NCBI GenBank assembly: GCA_964017145.1
Contig: OZ024849.1
Coordinates: forward strand, 1,922,001-1,986,000
Direction: 5' to 3'
Length of the DNA: 64,000 nucleotides
Source of the DNA: Agrocybe praecox
Lineage: Eukaryota; Basidiomycota; Agaricomycetes; Agaricales; Agrocybaceae
Position numbers and translations under genes: made by a program
In this document: positions 1-10,623 of the stretch, in pieces
Layout: each line of letters begins with the position of its first letter
Numbering within the stretch: position 1 is the first letter of the stretch
The notes under the pieces: generated by a model
Seen by the model: the letters and a program-made list of their open reading frames with translations, nothing else
Told to the model about the DNA's origin: nothing
Databases searched by the model: none

Positions 1-79
1 TCTATTTGTCCTTGCTTGTTTGATTAAACAAACCTCTATCTGGCCAGATGACTTCGTCTCTGACTCTCATTCACTACCA

Positions 80-520
80 CCACCGTCCCAACCACAGCCT
101 TATATGTAGTAAGTATCCTTCTCGAGATTTTTATTTGACTTACTTATAACATTTAGGATACGGCAAGATCTTTAAGGTGGTCAAATCGAATGGCATGCTA
201 GCAGTCAAACAAACGTTGCGGTCTTTTAAACCCCTTCTCGAGGTTTCTAAAGAGCTAGATGGTACGGTGTCCAGTTACAATTTTCTTTATTTTTACTAAT
301 CATGGTATTAGGGTGCCCGCCACATATTTATCGGCCTCAGCAAGATGTTTCTTAAGGTGCGGAATCCAATGCCAACTTTCTTTATTCTCGCTAATCATGT
401 TATTAGGGTGCTCGCCACATCTCTATCCGCCCCAGCGTATCCATGGTATGAAGTCTTTAGGTTCTCAGTATTGCGTGCATAGAAACCACTGTATGTTCCC
501 TCCATTCACGGTTCTGATGG
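80..520 (+). pseudogene. Protein kinase N-lobe fragment (intron-containing, decayed)
   Basis: An intron at 109-156 (donor GTAAGT, acceptor TTTAG) is followed by an exon at 157-261. That exon reads as a kinase N-lobe: a glycine-loop-like YGKIFKVV, then SNGMLAVKQ with the lysine expected of the VAIK position, then a helix-C-like stretch ending KELD. A second intron at 262-311 has a good branch site (TACTAAT). After it the frame gives a PHIYRP segment, like the HPNI region after helix C, and then soon stops. I see no catalytic HRD or DFG segment downstream, so this is a fragment or a heavily decayed gene. The 5' part may lie outside the window. A different kinase family, or chance resemblance over about 60 residues, is possible. 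Confidence 0.45.
261..448 (+). repeat. Tandem duplication of about 95 bp (intron plus exon piece)
   Basis: Bases 261-355 and about 356-448 are two diverged copies of one segment. Each starts with a GGTNCGG donor-like end, runs through a T-rich stretch to a TAAT branch-like site and ATTAGGGTGC, and continues into a CGCCACAT coding-like piece. The duplication therefore carried an intron and part of an exon, which may explain why the kinase frame breaks here. Confidence 0.7.
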
Positions 521-1335
521 GTTATTGCTAATAAGCTCTTGAACGTGAACACAGATATGTTTTGTTCTTTCCAATCTTTTCCTTCGGCTGGTGGGAAGTC
601 ACCTGGATAGTTCGCGTATGAACTTTTCTATGAAGAAACTGCTCTGACCGCGTGTTCAATGAGGCAGGAGGATCAACGAGTTCATGGCCTGGTGGAATAA
701 ATCAGTAATCTTTACCAATCAGTTTCGATTTGAATTTAATGCAAGTTTTATAGAACAATCTTTGGTACTTCGCCTGGGGATGAGAAGGAGGAGGATTCGG
801 GTGACGAGGCTGGAGGATTTGTTCAATGCATGAAAAACCTGGATACACAGTAGCGAGGCTGCTACTACTGGTGCATCTGTAACCCGGGCGATCTTGCTAA
901 TTATTATTTCACGCTTGTTTCATGCGATTACTATATAATCAATGCTACCTCTTTTACCATACCACTTTCTGATTCTCACGTCCTTCTGCAATGCAATATC
1001 AACTGACAATCATTGGATGGCAGATCCCACTTGGGAATAAAAGCCCGTTTTCAACAGTTAATAGGCAGTACACAACAGACTTATAATCAAAATACTATGC
1101 TTGATGTATTACACCTATGATATGGCCATGTTCACTATATATCCTGAGAAATGACAAGGGTTTGATATAATATATTATACCGAATATGAGGTGTATAAGA
1201 ATTCTGTTGATTGTAATCCAATTACGATGTGATTACAGTTCAGTTACAAACTGTGTGGATGATGTTATGAGTAACTATGACAAATTGTGGGAATTATGAT
1301 CAATTATAGATATTCCGGCTGGCTCACAACTGATC
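521..1335. other. No gene recognised
   Basis: A short acidic open frame (about 742-850, containing GDEKEEDSGDEAGG) could be the end of the preceding kinase-like gene but has no support. From about 900 the sequence becomes AT-rich without ORFs. The last 60 bases before 1336 may belong to the 5' part of the kinase-like pseudogene that resumes after the transposon. Confidence 0.4.
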
Positions 1336-1343
1336 CTGACTGT

Positions 1344-1991
1344 TAGGGCTGCCACCCGACCCGTCACGGGTCACGGCCGTGAGCTCACGCTACGTTGACG
1401 GTAGACGGGCCGTGCATGCACGGCCGTCTATTGGGCAGAGAACAGGCTGGCCGGGTCGGGTACGTGTTTTTCACGGCCGGCCACGGTAAGACGGGTATAA
1501 TTCAAGAAAAATAATTTTTTATAGCGTAGATCAAACGTAGATACAATGTAGACTTAAATTTATTTGTAACTATGTCTGATAAATGCATAAAGGAAGAGCT
1601 GCACATATATTGGCCCTCGATATTTGAATTTTGACGAACTCTGAATATGTGACTCGAGTGTGACGGCTAATTTAATCTCCGATATGGTCGAAATATTATT
1701 GAATCAAGTCGATTTCTTAAACAATTCGTGTGCCTAACGCGAAGACAAATATATTTCTAGTAGTATATACAAGAAATAATACATAAAGTAACGAAATTTA
1801 TCGATATGTAATGTTATAGAGACCACCCGTCTGACGGCCTGTGACGGCCGTGTTTTGACGGCTTGGGGACGGGCCATATTTGGTGTTCGACGGGACGACT
1901 CTGTCTGTTGTTCGTTGCTCGACGGGTCGGTACCGTGAGCCGTGTCACGGCACCCGTGAGCCGTCTGAGACGGGGCCGGTTGGCAGCCCTA
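1344..1991. mobile_element. hAT-type non-autonomous element (MITE), 648 bp
   Basis: The element starts TAGGGCTGCCA and ends TGGCAGCCCTA, which are exact reverse complements. It is flanked by a perfect 8-bp target duplication, CTGACTGT (1336-1343 and 1992-1999). An 8-bp duplication with TAGGG-type ends is characteristic of the hAT superfamily. Both ends are GC-rich and full of short inverted motifs around ACGGCCGT and CACGGGT, typical of hAT subterminal repeats, while the middle is AT-rich. There is no transposase, so it must have been moved by a relative elsewhere. The clean duplication argues for a fairly recent insertion. Confidence 0.9.
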
Positions 1992-1999
1992 CTGACTGT

Positions 2000-3368
2000 G
2001 TCACAAGAGTCGAACACTTTTGCTGATGTAATGACCCTTCTGTCCAACCAACTAACAAGGACCTCAGACAGGCTCAGGAGTTTATGCACCTTCTTTCCGC
2101 CATTGGCACGTGGGAGCCAACCCGCAATGCTGCAATACATATGAAATTGACCGAAATTTTGCAACTTGACGTCCGCCAGGAACCAAATACCGACTCGACC
2201 TCTGCCGACGGTGTTCATATGCTCGTGGTGAACGACTTCCGTATCCCCCTTTTGATCATAGAGCTCAAACGGGAACTCGGTGATGCTGGCTGCGATCCTT
2301 CCACCCAAGCCGGTCTTACGATGAGGCAATCGTGGATTCAAGAAGATGTAAGTGTCGTCTTCTATCGTCTCTGATTCTTTTTTCATCCCAGCGAAAGGGA
2401 ATTCGCGATAAGTGCTGTTGCCCCACACTGATGTTGGCTGGCGGCAGTCCATGGCTGTGCGTCCTTGGGGGCGTATTCACTGACAGAGTTATTGTCCAAA
2501 GGTTGACTGACCTGATTTGGGTCGGACATTCCTTGACGGAGGAAGACCGTCGAGTCTACCGTTTTGCACGAGTTTTGACTGCCCTTCGTCAAAGTCTTCT
2601 CTCCCTTCAAGATTATTACAGGGACATCAGCGATCCCAAAAACCCCTCACTCAAGTCTGGCCACACACATCCTCGCTTCTATCCTTATCCAACTTCATTC
2701 ATTGAGAATGGCGAAGTTGTTCACTTCGAATATGTAAGAATACTTGAGGACGATGCAGCCTGTGTCGCCTTCCAAGCAAAAATTTTAGGCGACGTCGACG
2801 CTCCCGATATCATAGTCAAGTTTGTGTCCAGATATGGTGCAGATGTGCACAAGTTCCTTGCTGCCGAGAACCACGCTCCGAGACTTCGATCTTGCCGTCC
2901 GCTATCTGGCAGAAAGCAAGAACCATCGCTAGAGATGCCTTCACGATCGTCGCCTGGACTGTCACTTGGTCCGATGCAAATGGTCGTGATGGACTATGTT
3001 TCCGACCCCGGAGTGACCCCACCAGAGGCGTATCAACAAATTGAAGCCATATTAAACAAGCTTCACGCCAGCGGCTACGTCTTTGGCGACTTACGGCGCC
3101 AAAATGTCTTGTTCAATGAGGAGAACACTGTTAAGTTCATTGACTTCGACTGGGCTGGCCGTTATGACATGAACATTCGTGACAAGTCTCTGCCCGCAGA
3201 GCTCCAAAAGATGATCGACACCAACAAGAAAAACATCCAGTCGACCAGTCATTATGTGTGCTACCCATTAAATCTATCGAAGAGCATCACCTGGGCGGCA
3301 GGCGTAGAAGATCTCGACCGATTCGGCCCCAGCATGACTGGGATATGTTGGACAAACTCGATTTATAG
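2000..3368 (+). pseudogene. PD-(D/E)XK-like plus kinase-like fusion protein, decayed
   Basis: Two exons are readable: about 2027-2347 and 2413-3368, separated by a 65-bp GT-AG intron (2348-2412). Exon 1 carries RIPLLIIELKRELG followed by a DPSTQA segment, the E-x-K signature and following Gln helix of restriction-endonuclease-like folds. Exon 2 carries a kinase-like domain: DIIVKFVSRYGADVH (candidate ATP lysine), MVVMDYV (hinge), YVFGDLRRQNVLF (catalytic loop Asp) and VKFIDFDWAGRYD (metal-binding Asp). This order recalls the nuclease plus kinase combinations of fungal Crinkler-type proteins; the family assignment is from memory. Damage: no start codon is found, a TGA lies in frame at 2024-2026, the hAT element sits immediately upstream, and a 1-base frameshift near 3318 takes the frame away from its natural C-terminus. 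In the shifted frame an HDWDMLDKL motif precedes a stop at 3366-3368. Without splicing or shift correction the frame runs on to 3483. Confidence 0.7.
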
Positions 3369-3539
3369 TTATCTTATTTTTGTTACCTTCCTCCTTGTAC
3401 ATACCCAGACACAAATAAATACCCTCATCAATTCTCGAACATTGTTGAACAGGCGGAAAAAATTTGCCGAGATTGAGACTTAGTCCAATGGCAGCTTTGA
3501 AGCCGTGACCACTGCGAGAGTTCCACCCGATATACGCCT

Positions 3540-4170
3540 AGGTCCAACCTTTGAGTAAACGCCGGTTCGCTTTTCTCTTCCGTGCCCGATCAACTTGTTG
3601 TGTTATTGAGTCTAAACAGTATGGTAAGTATTTGCGAATTACGGCGAACACAAAAAAGACACTTACACGCGACGTAGGAATGCCCCAGTTCCAGGGACTA
3701 CAGCATTGTAAGTGTTCTGAAATTATGCAGAGATTGAAAAAGACACTTACATGTACTACCTCCAGGTTTTGCAGTACCATTGTGATTGACGCCCTCGCTG
3801 CCTCACCCGACACACGTCAAACACAGAATCCCTCGAACGAACTCGATTTATAGGCTGATATAATGGTAAGTGTTTACGAACTGTCAAAAAATGCGAACAG
3901 CACACTTACATGAATTCCTAACAAGCCCACACGACTCCTCTGATTTGATCAGAGGACGATGGTGAGTGTTTGTACACCCCTGCAATCAAAGTCCTTCCCC
4001 CCCTCCTCCTCCTGCACCTGCTGACGCCTGCATCACTTCTACAAACTTGGGTTACGTTTATCGATACATGATAGTAGTCATGAGGATCCCTATATAATGG
4101 TAAGTTTTGGGAAATTCAGCCAAAACCTGATGATCGCACTTACCTGTGTACCTGCGTCCATATTTTTGCA
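3540..4170 (+). other. Cluster of short introns, coding frame unresolved
   Basis: Candidate introns at 3624-3677, 3708-3765 and 3866-3925 each begin GTAAGT, contain ACTTAC 11-22 bases before the end, and end in AG. Two further donors follow ATG at 3962 and 4100. The exons between them are 30-100 bp. One frame (about 3766-3853) is open, but none connects to a convincing start, and the chain meets stops. It may be the 5' untranslated part of the gene starting at 4175, or a decayed gene. Confidence 0.4.
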
Positions 4171-4174
4171 AACG

Positions 4175-4506
4175 ATGTCGTCATCGGCTTATATTCCTGC
4201 AGACATCGACGATAGAGCCCTTGTTCTGAAGTTCGATGTTGGTTTACACACTGAGATGGGTCTAAACACGAGGGTAAGTGGTTTGACGCGTCGATAGGTC
4301 GAAGGCAAGACTTACAGACCCTTAGGCAAGCGGTGCTCTTTCCTTTGAGACTACAAGCTTGATTGACGGGTCCAGACGAGCTGCTGTGGCTCTGGCAGGG
4401 GTGAGTGTCCATGGTTGTGCACGGCTCGAAATCGATGCTTACACGATGTGTAGGCTTTTCCGTTCGACTTCCGCCATTTCGACGAACGAACATGGATCCC
4501 AGGACC
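4175..4506 (+). CDS. Unrecognised three-exon gene or gene fragment
   Basis: Exons 4175-4273, 4326-4400 and 4454-4506 join with two phase-0 introns of 52 and 53 bp. Both introns contain CTTACA 12-16 bases before the AG. The joined frame starts ATG (MSSSAYIPADIDDRALVLKF), is open throughout (75 codons) and has a natural composition, ending near FRHFDERTWIPG. A donor-like GTAAGA follows at 4507, but where the next exon begins is unclear. A further intron of the same type is at 4712-4764, so the gene may continue to about 4880. I do not recognise the product. The open frame surviving two splice joins is the main support. Confidence 0.4.
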
Positions 4507-4889
4507 GTAAGATGGGATTCCGAGCGGAGTAAACCCGGTGTAGGCGACAATACAGTGGAAGAGAGGTGCACGAAGATGAAGGCTAGAGTTGGCACTGAGA
4601 TGGAGGGACTGCTCTTGGAGATGGCTCTGAGGTGATGCGAGAAGAATGGAATTGAGGAGCGATGGTGAGGGGGAAAGGAACACCAAAGCTGGAGATGGGA
4701 CAACCATGCGGGTAAGTTTCTAGAAACAACGACATCATATTCAAGAGACTTACTGTTGTATAAGAGGATGCGATCCCATTGAGATCTCCCCATCCACGCC
4801 GCATCGAACATCCTCTATCCCTCACATTACGCATACAACGTCGTCATATTTCTGATATCGCAGTGCGTTGGCTGCCGCGATTCAAAGAC

Positions 4890-7140
4890 TGATTTTCCGT
4901 GAGTAGTTGGATCGTCAGTCTTCACAGAGTGGATGAGTGACAGGCACAGTATGTGGAAGAGCGGCAGGTCGATGGGACTGGCAGGAGGGTTCGGAGAGCT
5001 GTATATTGATGGTCACTGAGAAGTACTCGAGTCCACGCTCAGAAGTGGCTCTGACTGGGAAAGCAATTGATGGAAGAGGATGTTGCATGAAAGAAGCTGC
5101 AAGAGAAAACTTGATGCGGAATCCAAAATTAGACGTCGGGCCGAATACGACCGACCAACACCGATGACCAGGATTGTTAAACACTACGCTCGCCGGCCCT
5201 CTGTGTCCCACCCACACCTTGCAACATATCTGATTTTAAACCACCATGAGCTGACGATGTGCTATACGAAGAGTGCGAGTGGTCAAAGACAGGGTTTTTT
5301 GGGAATCTGAGTCTTGTGTGCAATTGAGCAAGCAGAAGGTATGTTCCCGTCCTTCTTTTTCGTTTCGTGCTGATTTTCAATGAACTTAATACTATTCTAA
5401 GGCAAACGATCTGTCCTATGCAGTGCACACGCTCTGCCCAACACAGAAATTCACGCAAAAATGACACTATCGTTGTCGTTCGTCCATGTTACATGGACTG
5501 CTTGCAGTGTTTTTTTCTTATCACCCCCTTCTCATCGCGCGCTTTATGTACCAGTCCATGTACTGGTGCCCACTGCAAGATACCCAAGATGCTTAGGGAG
5601 AAATGGTGAAATGGAATGGGAGCGGGAGCGGGAAATGGAAACGAGCCACCGGTGATTCGTTCCATGCATTAGGCCAGCATTGTCATGAGAAGACACTTTG
5701 GTCGCACCTTGACGCTATGTGGATCTCCGCAGAATCTGGGACTAAGCCAGACACTTTCACGCAAAGCGACGAACATGTTCCAGCTGACGTCGTACGAAGT
5801 TAAGACTTTGTATCTCATTGGAATGGACCGTTCATGCAGCGCCATGAGCAAGACTTTCGGTGTGGATTTCCTAGGGCAGACCCATAAGGAAAACAGCTTC
5901 GTCATCGGGGATATTTGCACCGAGGAAGGTCCATCCAAACCCACCTCTACCTGTTGCTCCTGTTGCTCTCTCAGCCCCCTTCCCTTCCGTCCTCCTCTTC
6001 CTCAGTGCGAAGGAATGGGTCCTTCTCGCCCTCGATTCCACCGCCATCCAATCGTCTGCCCCTTTGCTTCCCACTCAATCTGCGAAACCTACCTCGCTGC
6101 TTCGTTCAATTCCCCGCCTACGGACCTCCTTCATCCCATCATGCCCCATGAGCGAAGGAGCATCAATCGCTGTCCCAGACGATGTACCATTTTGATCCAT
6201 CCATCCCTCCCACCTGTCGCTCTCTCGGTCTCTTTCGCATGTGCCTGTCGCTCATTCGCCTGCACTCTCCGTAGCTCCCACTCATTGGTATCAGTTTCAG
6301 ACGCATCTCACCTCTGCCAGCGTGGCTGCATCGTCCGGATCCCGTCCCATTTTCATCAACCCCGCTCCTGCCCTTCTGTCTTTCGATATATTATTCTCTG
6401 ATCCTCCAACTGCATCATACCCGTCGCCCTCGTAAACATGCTACCCCCAATATGGACAGTCCAAGGATATGCACCTTCCGACTTTCCGACCACCCCATCC
6501 TCTGTACATATTTTGTAGGTAACACTATGTATACATGCCGCTCTTAGATTCAGAATCAAATTTCCACTTGATTGACTTCGCTAGAGCGTAAAGAGTTGAG
6601 ATTTACTTCGTAAGATCTATGCTCAATGGATAAGATAAGTTAAAAACTGTGTACCTGTAACAAGAAATTTAAAATGATGACGGGCGCTTAAATCTTGTAT
6701 CTCAAGAACACACTTAATTTACCTCTTCGCTTCATAGAAACGCCTTCGTAGGGAAGTATACCTTTTTTTTTACATACGTTTGTGGGTACGCAACTGTCAC
6801 TGGCTTCTCATTCAGTACAGCACACCCTAGATCATCTGACCGACCTACCCCTTCCCGCGACACCAAAAGAGCCAGAAGAAAAATTCTCCTGTTGGACGCG
6901 ACTACTTCTTCACTGCTTCGCCATTTTGGATATCCATTTTTGTTTAATGCCAGAGTATGCTGCCATCGGGTACCAATTGGTCACTATGATCGTCTTTTTG
7001 ATTGAGATGACTTCTCCACCAGCATCCAAGTGAAAATCGGCAGTTGGATTTACATCGTTATTGGTTACCTGCCATCATTGGTTCAAACGTTCAACGCTCA
7101 AGCTGAATCCCCCAGCAAACTTAAAGTCGGTCCTACACGT
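4890..7140. other. No gene recognised
   Basis: Short overlapping frames occur on both strands without domains, consistent splicing or low-stop coding character. Bases 5940-6430 are pyrimidine-rich on + (many CTC, TCC and CCT), which creates Ser/Pro/Leu-rich frames in all phases. I see nothing that supports a gene. Confidence 0.5.
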
Positions 7141-7147
7141 GCACGCT

Positions 7148-7670
7148 TAATGATTAATGGTTTTCAACACCAGAACTCCTTCCAATTCGACCGACGATGA
7201 ACACCAACACCTCACCGACTCACAACTTGCCGAAGCGCTGAGCTTGCGCTTCTCATTTCTCTAGGATGCGAACGTTTGATACTTCTTTCCCGGAGGCTTC
7301 TCTTCTCTGATATTTGCATTCTCAGCCAGCCTCGCGTGTAAACACCTTACACCTCAAGCCATTCACCCTCTGTTCAATCCATCACGCATTCAATCCATCA
7401 TGCTCTATGATTAACGAGTTTCAACACCAAGGTCCAACTTTCAGTCGACCGACGACGGAAACCTCACCGACTCACTTGCGCTTCCCATTTCTCTAGGTGT
7501 TGAACGTTGAACTTCCATCCAGTACATCATATTGTTCCTCAAACTTCGATACTTCTTTCCTGGAGGTTTCTCATTTACGCCGTTTTCAGCCAGCCTCGCT
7601 CGCGTGCATGTAAACTCCTTACACCTCAAATTTTCCAAAAACCATTCACCCTCGTGTTCGAGTTTGGGGC
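7148..7670 (+). repeat. Tandem duplication of about 260 bp, also dispersed
   Basis: The segment starting TGATTAATGG near 7148 recurs from about 7404. Both copies contain TTTCAACACCA, the CCTCACCGACTCAC segment, a CATTTCTCTAGG end, GATACTTCTTTCC and CAGCCAGCCTCGC, with small deletions in the second copy. A related, more diverged copy lies near 22690-22790 (same order: TTTTCAACACCAG, ACTTCACC, GAGCGCTGAGCTTCCCAT). No coding function is apparent. Confidence 0.65.
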
Positions 7671-7699
7671 ATTCCGTATCGTTTACTCGCTGATCTTCG

Positions 7700-8640
7700 T
7701 CCTTATTGAGCATTCGACAAGGGAGGACGACTTCGAAGGACGATAATCCAGGCCAGTTTTTCTGGGGCGAGCATTAGTTGCTGGTGTAGAAAGGATTCGC
7801 GGAATAGGTGAAGAATCGGCGAACCCCATGAACACATACACACATATGTGATACGTACCACGACGGCACGCAGACTACTGGGACCGCAATAGCACGGTTT
7901 TCGCCACTGCCACCACCACAACACAGACCACAAACTCCCTCATCCCTCATCCTACCTCAACCCATTATCATTTTTCTGCCTTGAACGACCCGAATTGGTG
8001 TTTTAGGCTTTCGTGCTTCCAAACCCGCAGTTCCGCTTGTCCGATGGCTTACCTTTTTCAACATTTTTCTTTCCTTTCGGTATCGAGTCAATGGAGAAAG
8101 GAAATTGAAAAAAGTGCAATTGGGTGAATTGCTTTATATCTCTGTCGGCCCCTGACTTTTTGTTTTATTTTTTGTAGCCAGATGATACAGAACCTACAGA
8201 GGACGACGAGACAAACATAATCGCATCACGACGTTCAACATTTCAACATTCTTGCAACACTGCGGCCGACTTTCCTGCTTGCTCTCGCGCTCATGGCTCT
8301 CAATCAAGTTCATATTGGTATTGTCGCTGGTGGCATGTTGTGGCGAAAATTACGATATGGTGTCATTTCTTTAAGACCGAAGGTTAAGGACATTGATTGG
8401 TAAAGCGTTTACGATTCTTGTTATACGGTACTAACAACTTGACGCCTGCGAGCGAACGGAATAGTACACGTTCACCACGCAGCGATTCTGAATGGACGCT
8501 CGGCCTGTTTTACTCCATACTAGATGTCCCTAATATATGTATATTCATCGATGTCAATTGTCCAAATAATCATATAAATAACCGCTGACCACTCAGCAGC
8601 GCCAACTCCAACCAGTTTGGTCTCGGTCTCGGTGATACGA
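7700..8640. other. No gene recognised
   Basis: The stretch has only short frames on either strand and no recognisable motif, intron chain or repeat beyond the tail of the preceding duplication. Confidence 0.45.
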
Positions 8641-10463
8641 CCGGTGTTTGGCTGTGACTGAACTTTAACCAAGTATCTATCCTACTTAATTTTCGGCATA
8701 ATAAACACATTTATTATTAAGTCTACATAAGTACAGAGCGAGGATAGCTACATGTTTGGCTAGGGGAAACTATTCTACGAACCCTAGGACGAACCTTACG
8801 AATGCTAGAGTTAGTTATAGTAGTTCCTCGGAAATGCGTGGAACACTTTAACAGCGATGCAGCAGGATCGAAGGCTCCTAGGATAATATTCAACCATCAG
8901 GAATGTAAGCTAGAGCCTGCTGATAATAAGCTTAACGGCGCTACAGCCACTTATTATTACGCAGTGCGCGATGCGTCCACATCTACCTAATATGGAAACG
9001 GAAAGTTCCCACCATATGAAAGTACATGTAAACTACTGCCAACGTTCCTAGGAACGCTAACTCAAGGCGGTAGGACTGATCCTAGCATTAACAAAGTACA
9101 TTACTGGTCCCTAGGAACATAGTGGGCACTATGCAAACGACGAGACAAGCACTAGTAATGTCAATTAGGACTTGCCGACGTCTGCTCGAGTCAGATCGCT
9201 GATAAACCTAAAAGGAGAAGTTCCTAGGAACGCTTACACATGGTCTTAAGACCCTCGGATATGCGCAGTTACCTTAAACGGCAGTTGTGGAGCCGAGGAT
9301 TGTAGATCCATACGATACCACGGAACTCCGATGCTTCGGACTCTACGACATTGATCAATGATCGTCGGCTAATGCGAATAAGCGCCCTCGGAGCGTCATG
9401 CTCGAGTCAGCGACTTGCCCAACCATACGAACCCTTCCGAGGGTATACAAAAACACGCATGGTACCTACTGGTTGCTTATGCATCGAGTGGAGCTACCTA
9501 GTGTTAACCAATAATATTATTTCCTGTATTTTCCGAGCATTTCCGATCCGCTCCCAGTATTCCTGTATTTTCCGAAACCTAGCAGTATATAAGCAGCCTG
9601 TAAATTACCGTAGCACCCCAGATAAACTAGAACCCAGTTGTCCACATTCGAGGAACACGCATTGAGTTGCAAACTCCTAGGATCGACCTTTGGTACCTAA
9701 TAAATCTCCGCGAGAGTTGGTTTTATTGAACAGACTACCTACCGTGTCATTTGAGCATCTTGGCGTTAGTTGAGCGACTTGAGTTAACTTGCAGAGTTCT
9801 CAAGGAACCTAAATAAACGTATTGGGATAAAGTTTCCTCCGTCTTAAGTGACATAAAGCTTAATACCCGCCTAAGTGGCAAGAATTGTCTAAGTGACGCC
9901 TAAGTGGCCCGTTCCTAGGGATAAGTTCCCTGCCTAAGTGGCAAATTGTCTAAGTGACGCCTAAGTGGCCCGTTCCGAGGGATAAGTTCCCTGCCTAAGT
10001 GGCAAATAGTCTAAGTGACGCCTAAGTGGCCCGTTTAGGATTGAGTCCCCTTTCTAAGTGATTAAAAGACTTTGGATTAAAGTATCCAGCCTAAGTGGCG
10101 AACTACCTACACACTACATCTTGTGGAAACACATTAAATCTACGTTTACACTTTCCGAGGAACTTCGCTTTGTGCGTAAGCTACTCAAACACTTGTGATC
10201 TTCGATCCTAGGAAACGTCCTGTTGCATTAGAGAGCGTATCTTTAGAGAGAAAACATAATTAACGACGCGTATCGCGTATCCCTCCCACGAAAGAACTAA
10301 TCACATTGATTGGGTTTTGTTTCGGAGTATATACAAAGTACAAATCGTACATACACACTCAACCCCGCAGCAAGCACCTTATCGGTCATCTCTAATCTAT
10401 AACGTCCTTGCCCTCGCGTCTAGCAGTGCAACAGCCTGGCGTCGACTTGATCGTATTCAGAGG
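8640..10463. repeat. Noncoding repeat region, LTR-like
   Basis: This stretch has almost no ORFs and an unusual composition. A palindromic motif close to GTTCCTAGGAAC recurs (near 9043, 9110, 9222, 9911, 10154 and 10202, in exact or partial form). A 61-bp tandem repeat lies at 9869-10053. After the tandem repeats comes promoter-like DNA, then a segment that continues on the other side of the Tc1 element at 12528. The pattern of motif-rich noncoding DNA leading into a possible coding region would suit a long terminal repeat, but I found neither TG/CA ends with a target duplication nor a partner repeat. Confidence 0.4.
9869..10053 (+). repeat. 61-bp tandem repeat, three copies
   Basis: Three head-to-tail copies start at 9869, 9932 and 9993. 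Each contains GCCTAAGTGGC, then GTCTAAGTGACGCCTAAGTG and a CCCGTT segment. Copy 1 is 2 bp longer and copy 3 is diverged at its end. The 9-mer CTAAGTGGC or CTAAGTGAC therefore recurs about ten times in roughly 250 bp, with a last CTAAGTGGC near 10091. The dense recurrence of a short motif is enhancer-like. There are no unique spacers, so it is not a CRISPR array. Confidence 0.85.
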
Positions 10464-10623
10464 TACTCGTGGCCGCAAAAAGTAACCGTGATTACGTAAA
10501 ATGATGGTATTATTTCCTCCTCCTCGACACGAAGATATGGCTTTCAGCACACATATTCATAATAGAAATATGAATGTTTCTCTACCAGCCAGTGCTGTCA
10601 AATTTATGTATGAGTGATGCATA

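Noticed and set aside
1814..2452. A 212-codon minus-strand frame
   Set aside because: It is the shadow of the hAT element end and the nuclease-like exon, which has clear motifs on the + strand.
3319..3483. The C-terminal extension of the kinase-like frame
   Set aside because: It follows a 1-base shift. The other phase carries a conserved-looking HDWDMLDKL end and stop, so the extension is not natural protein.
9869..10053. CRISPR-like array
   Set aside because: The repeats are contiguous, without unique spacers, and the genome is eukaryotic.
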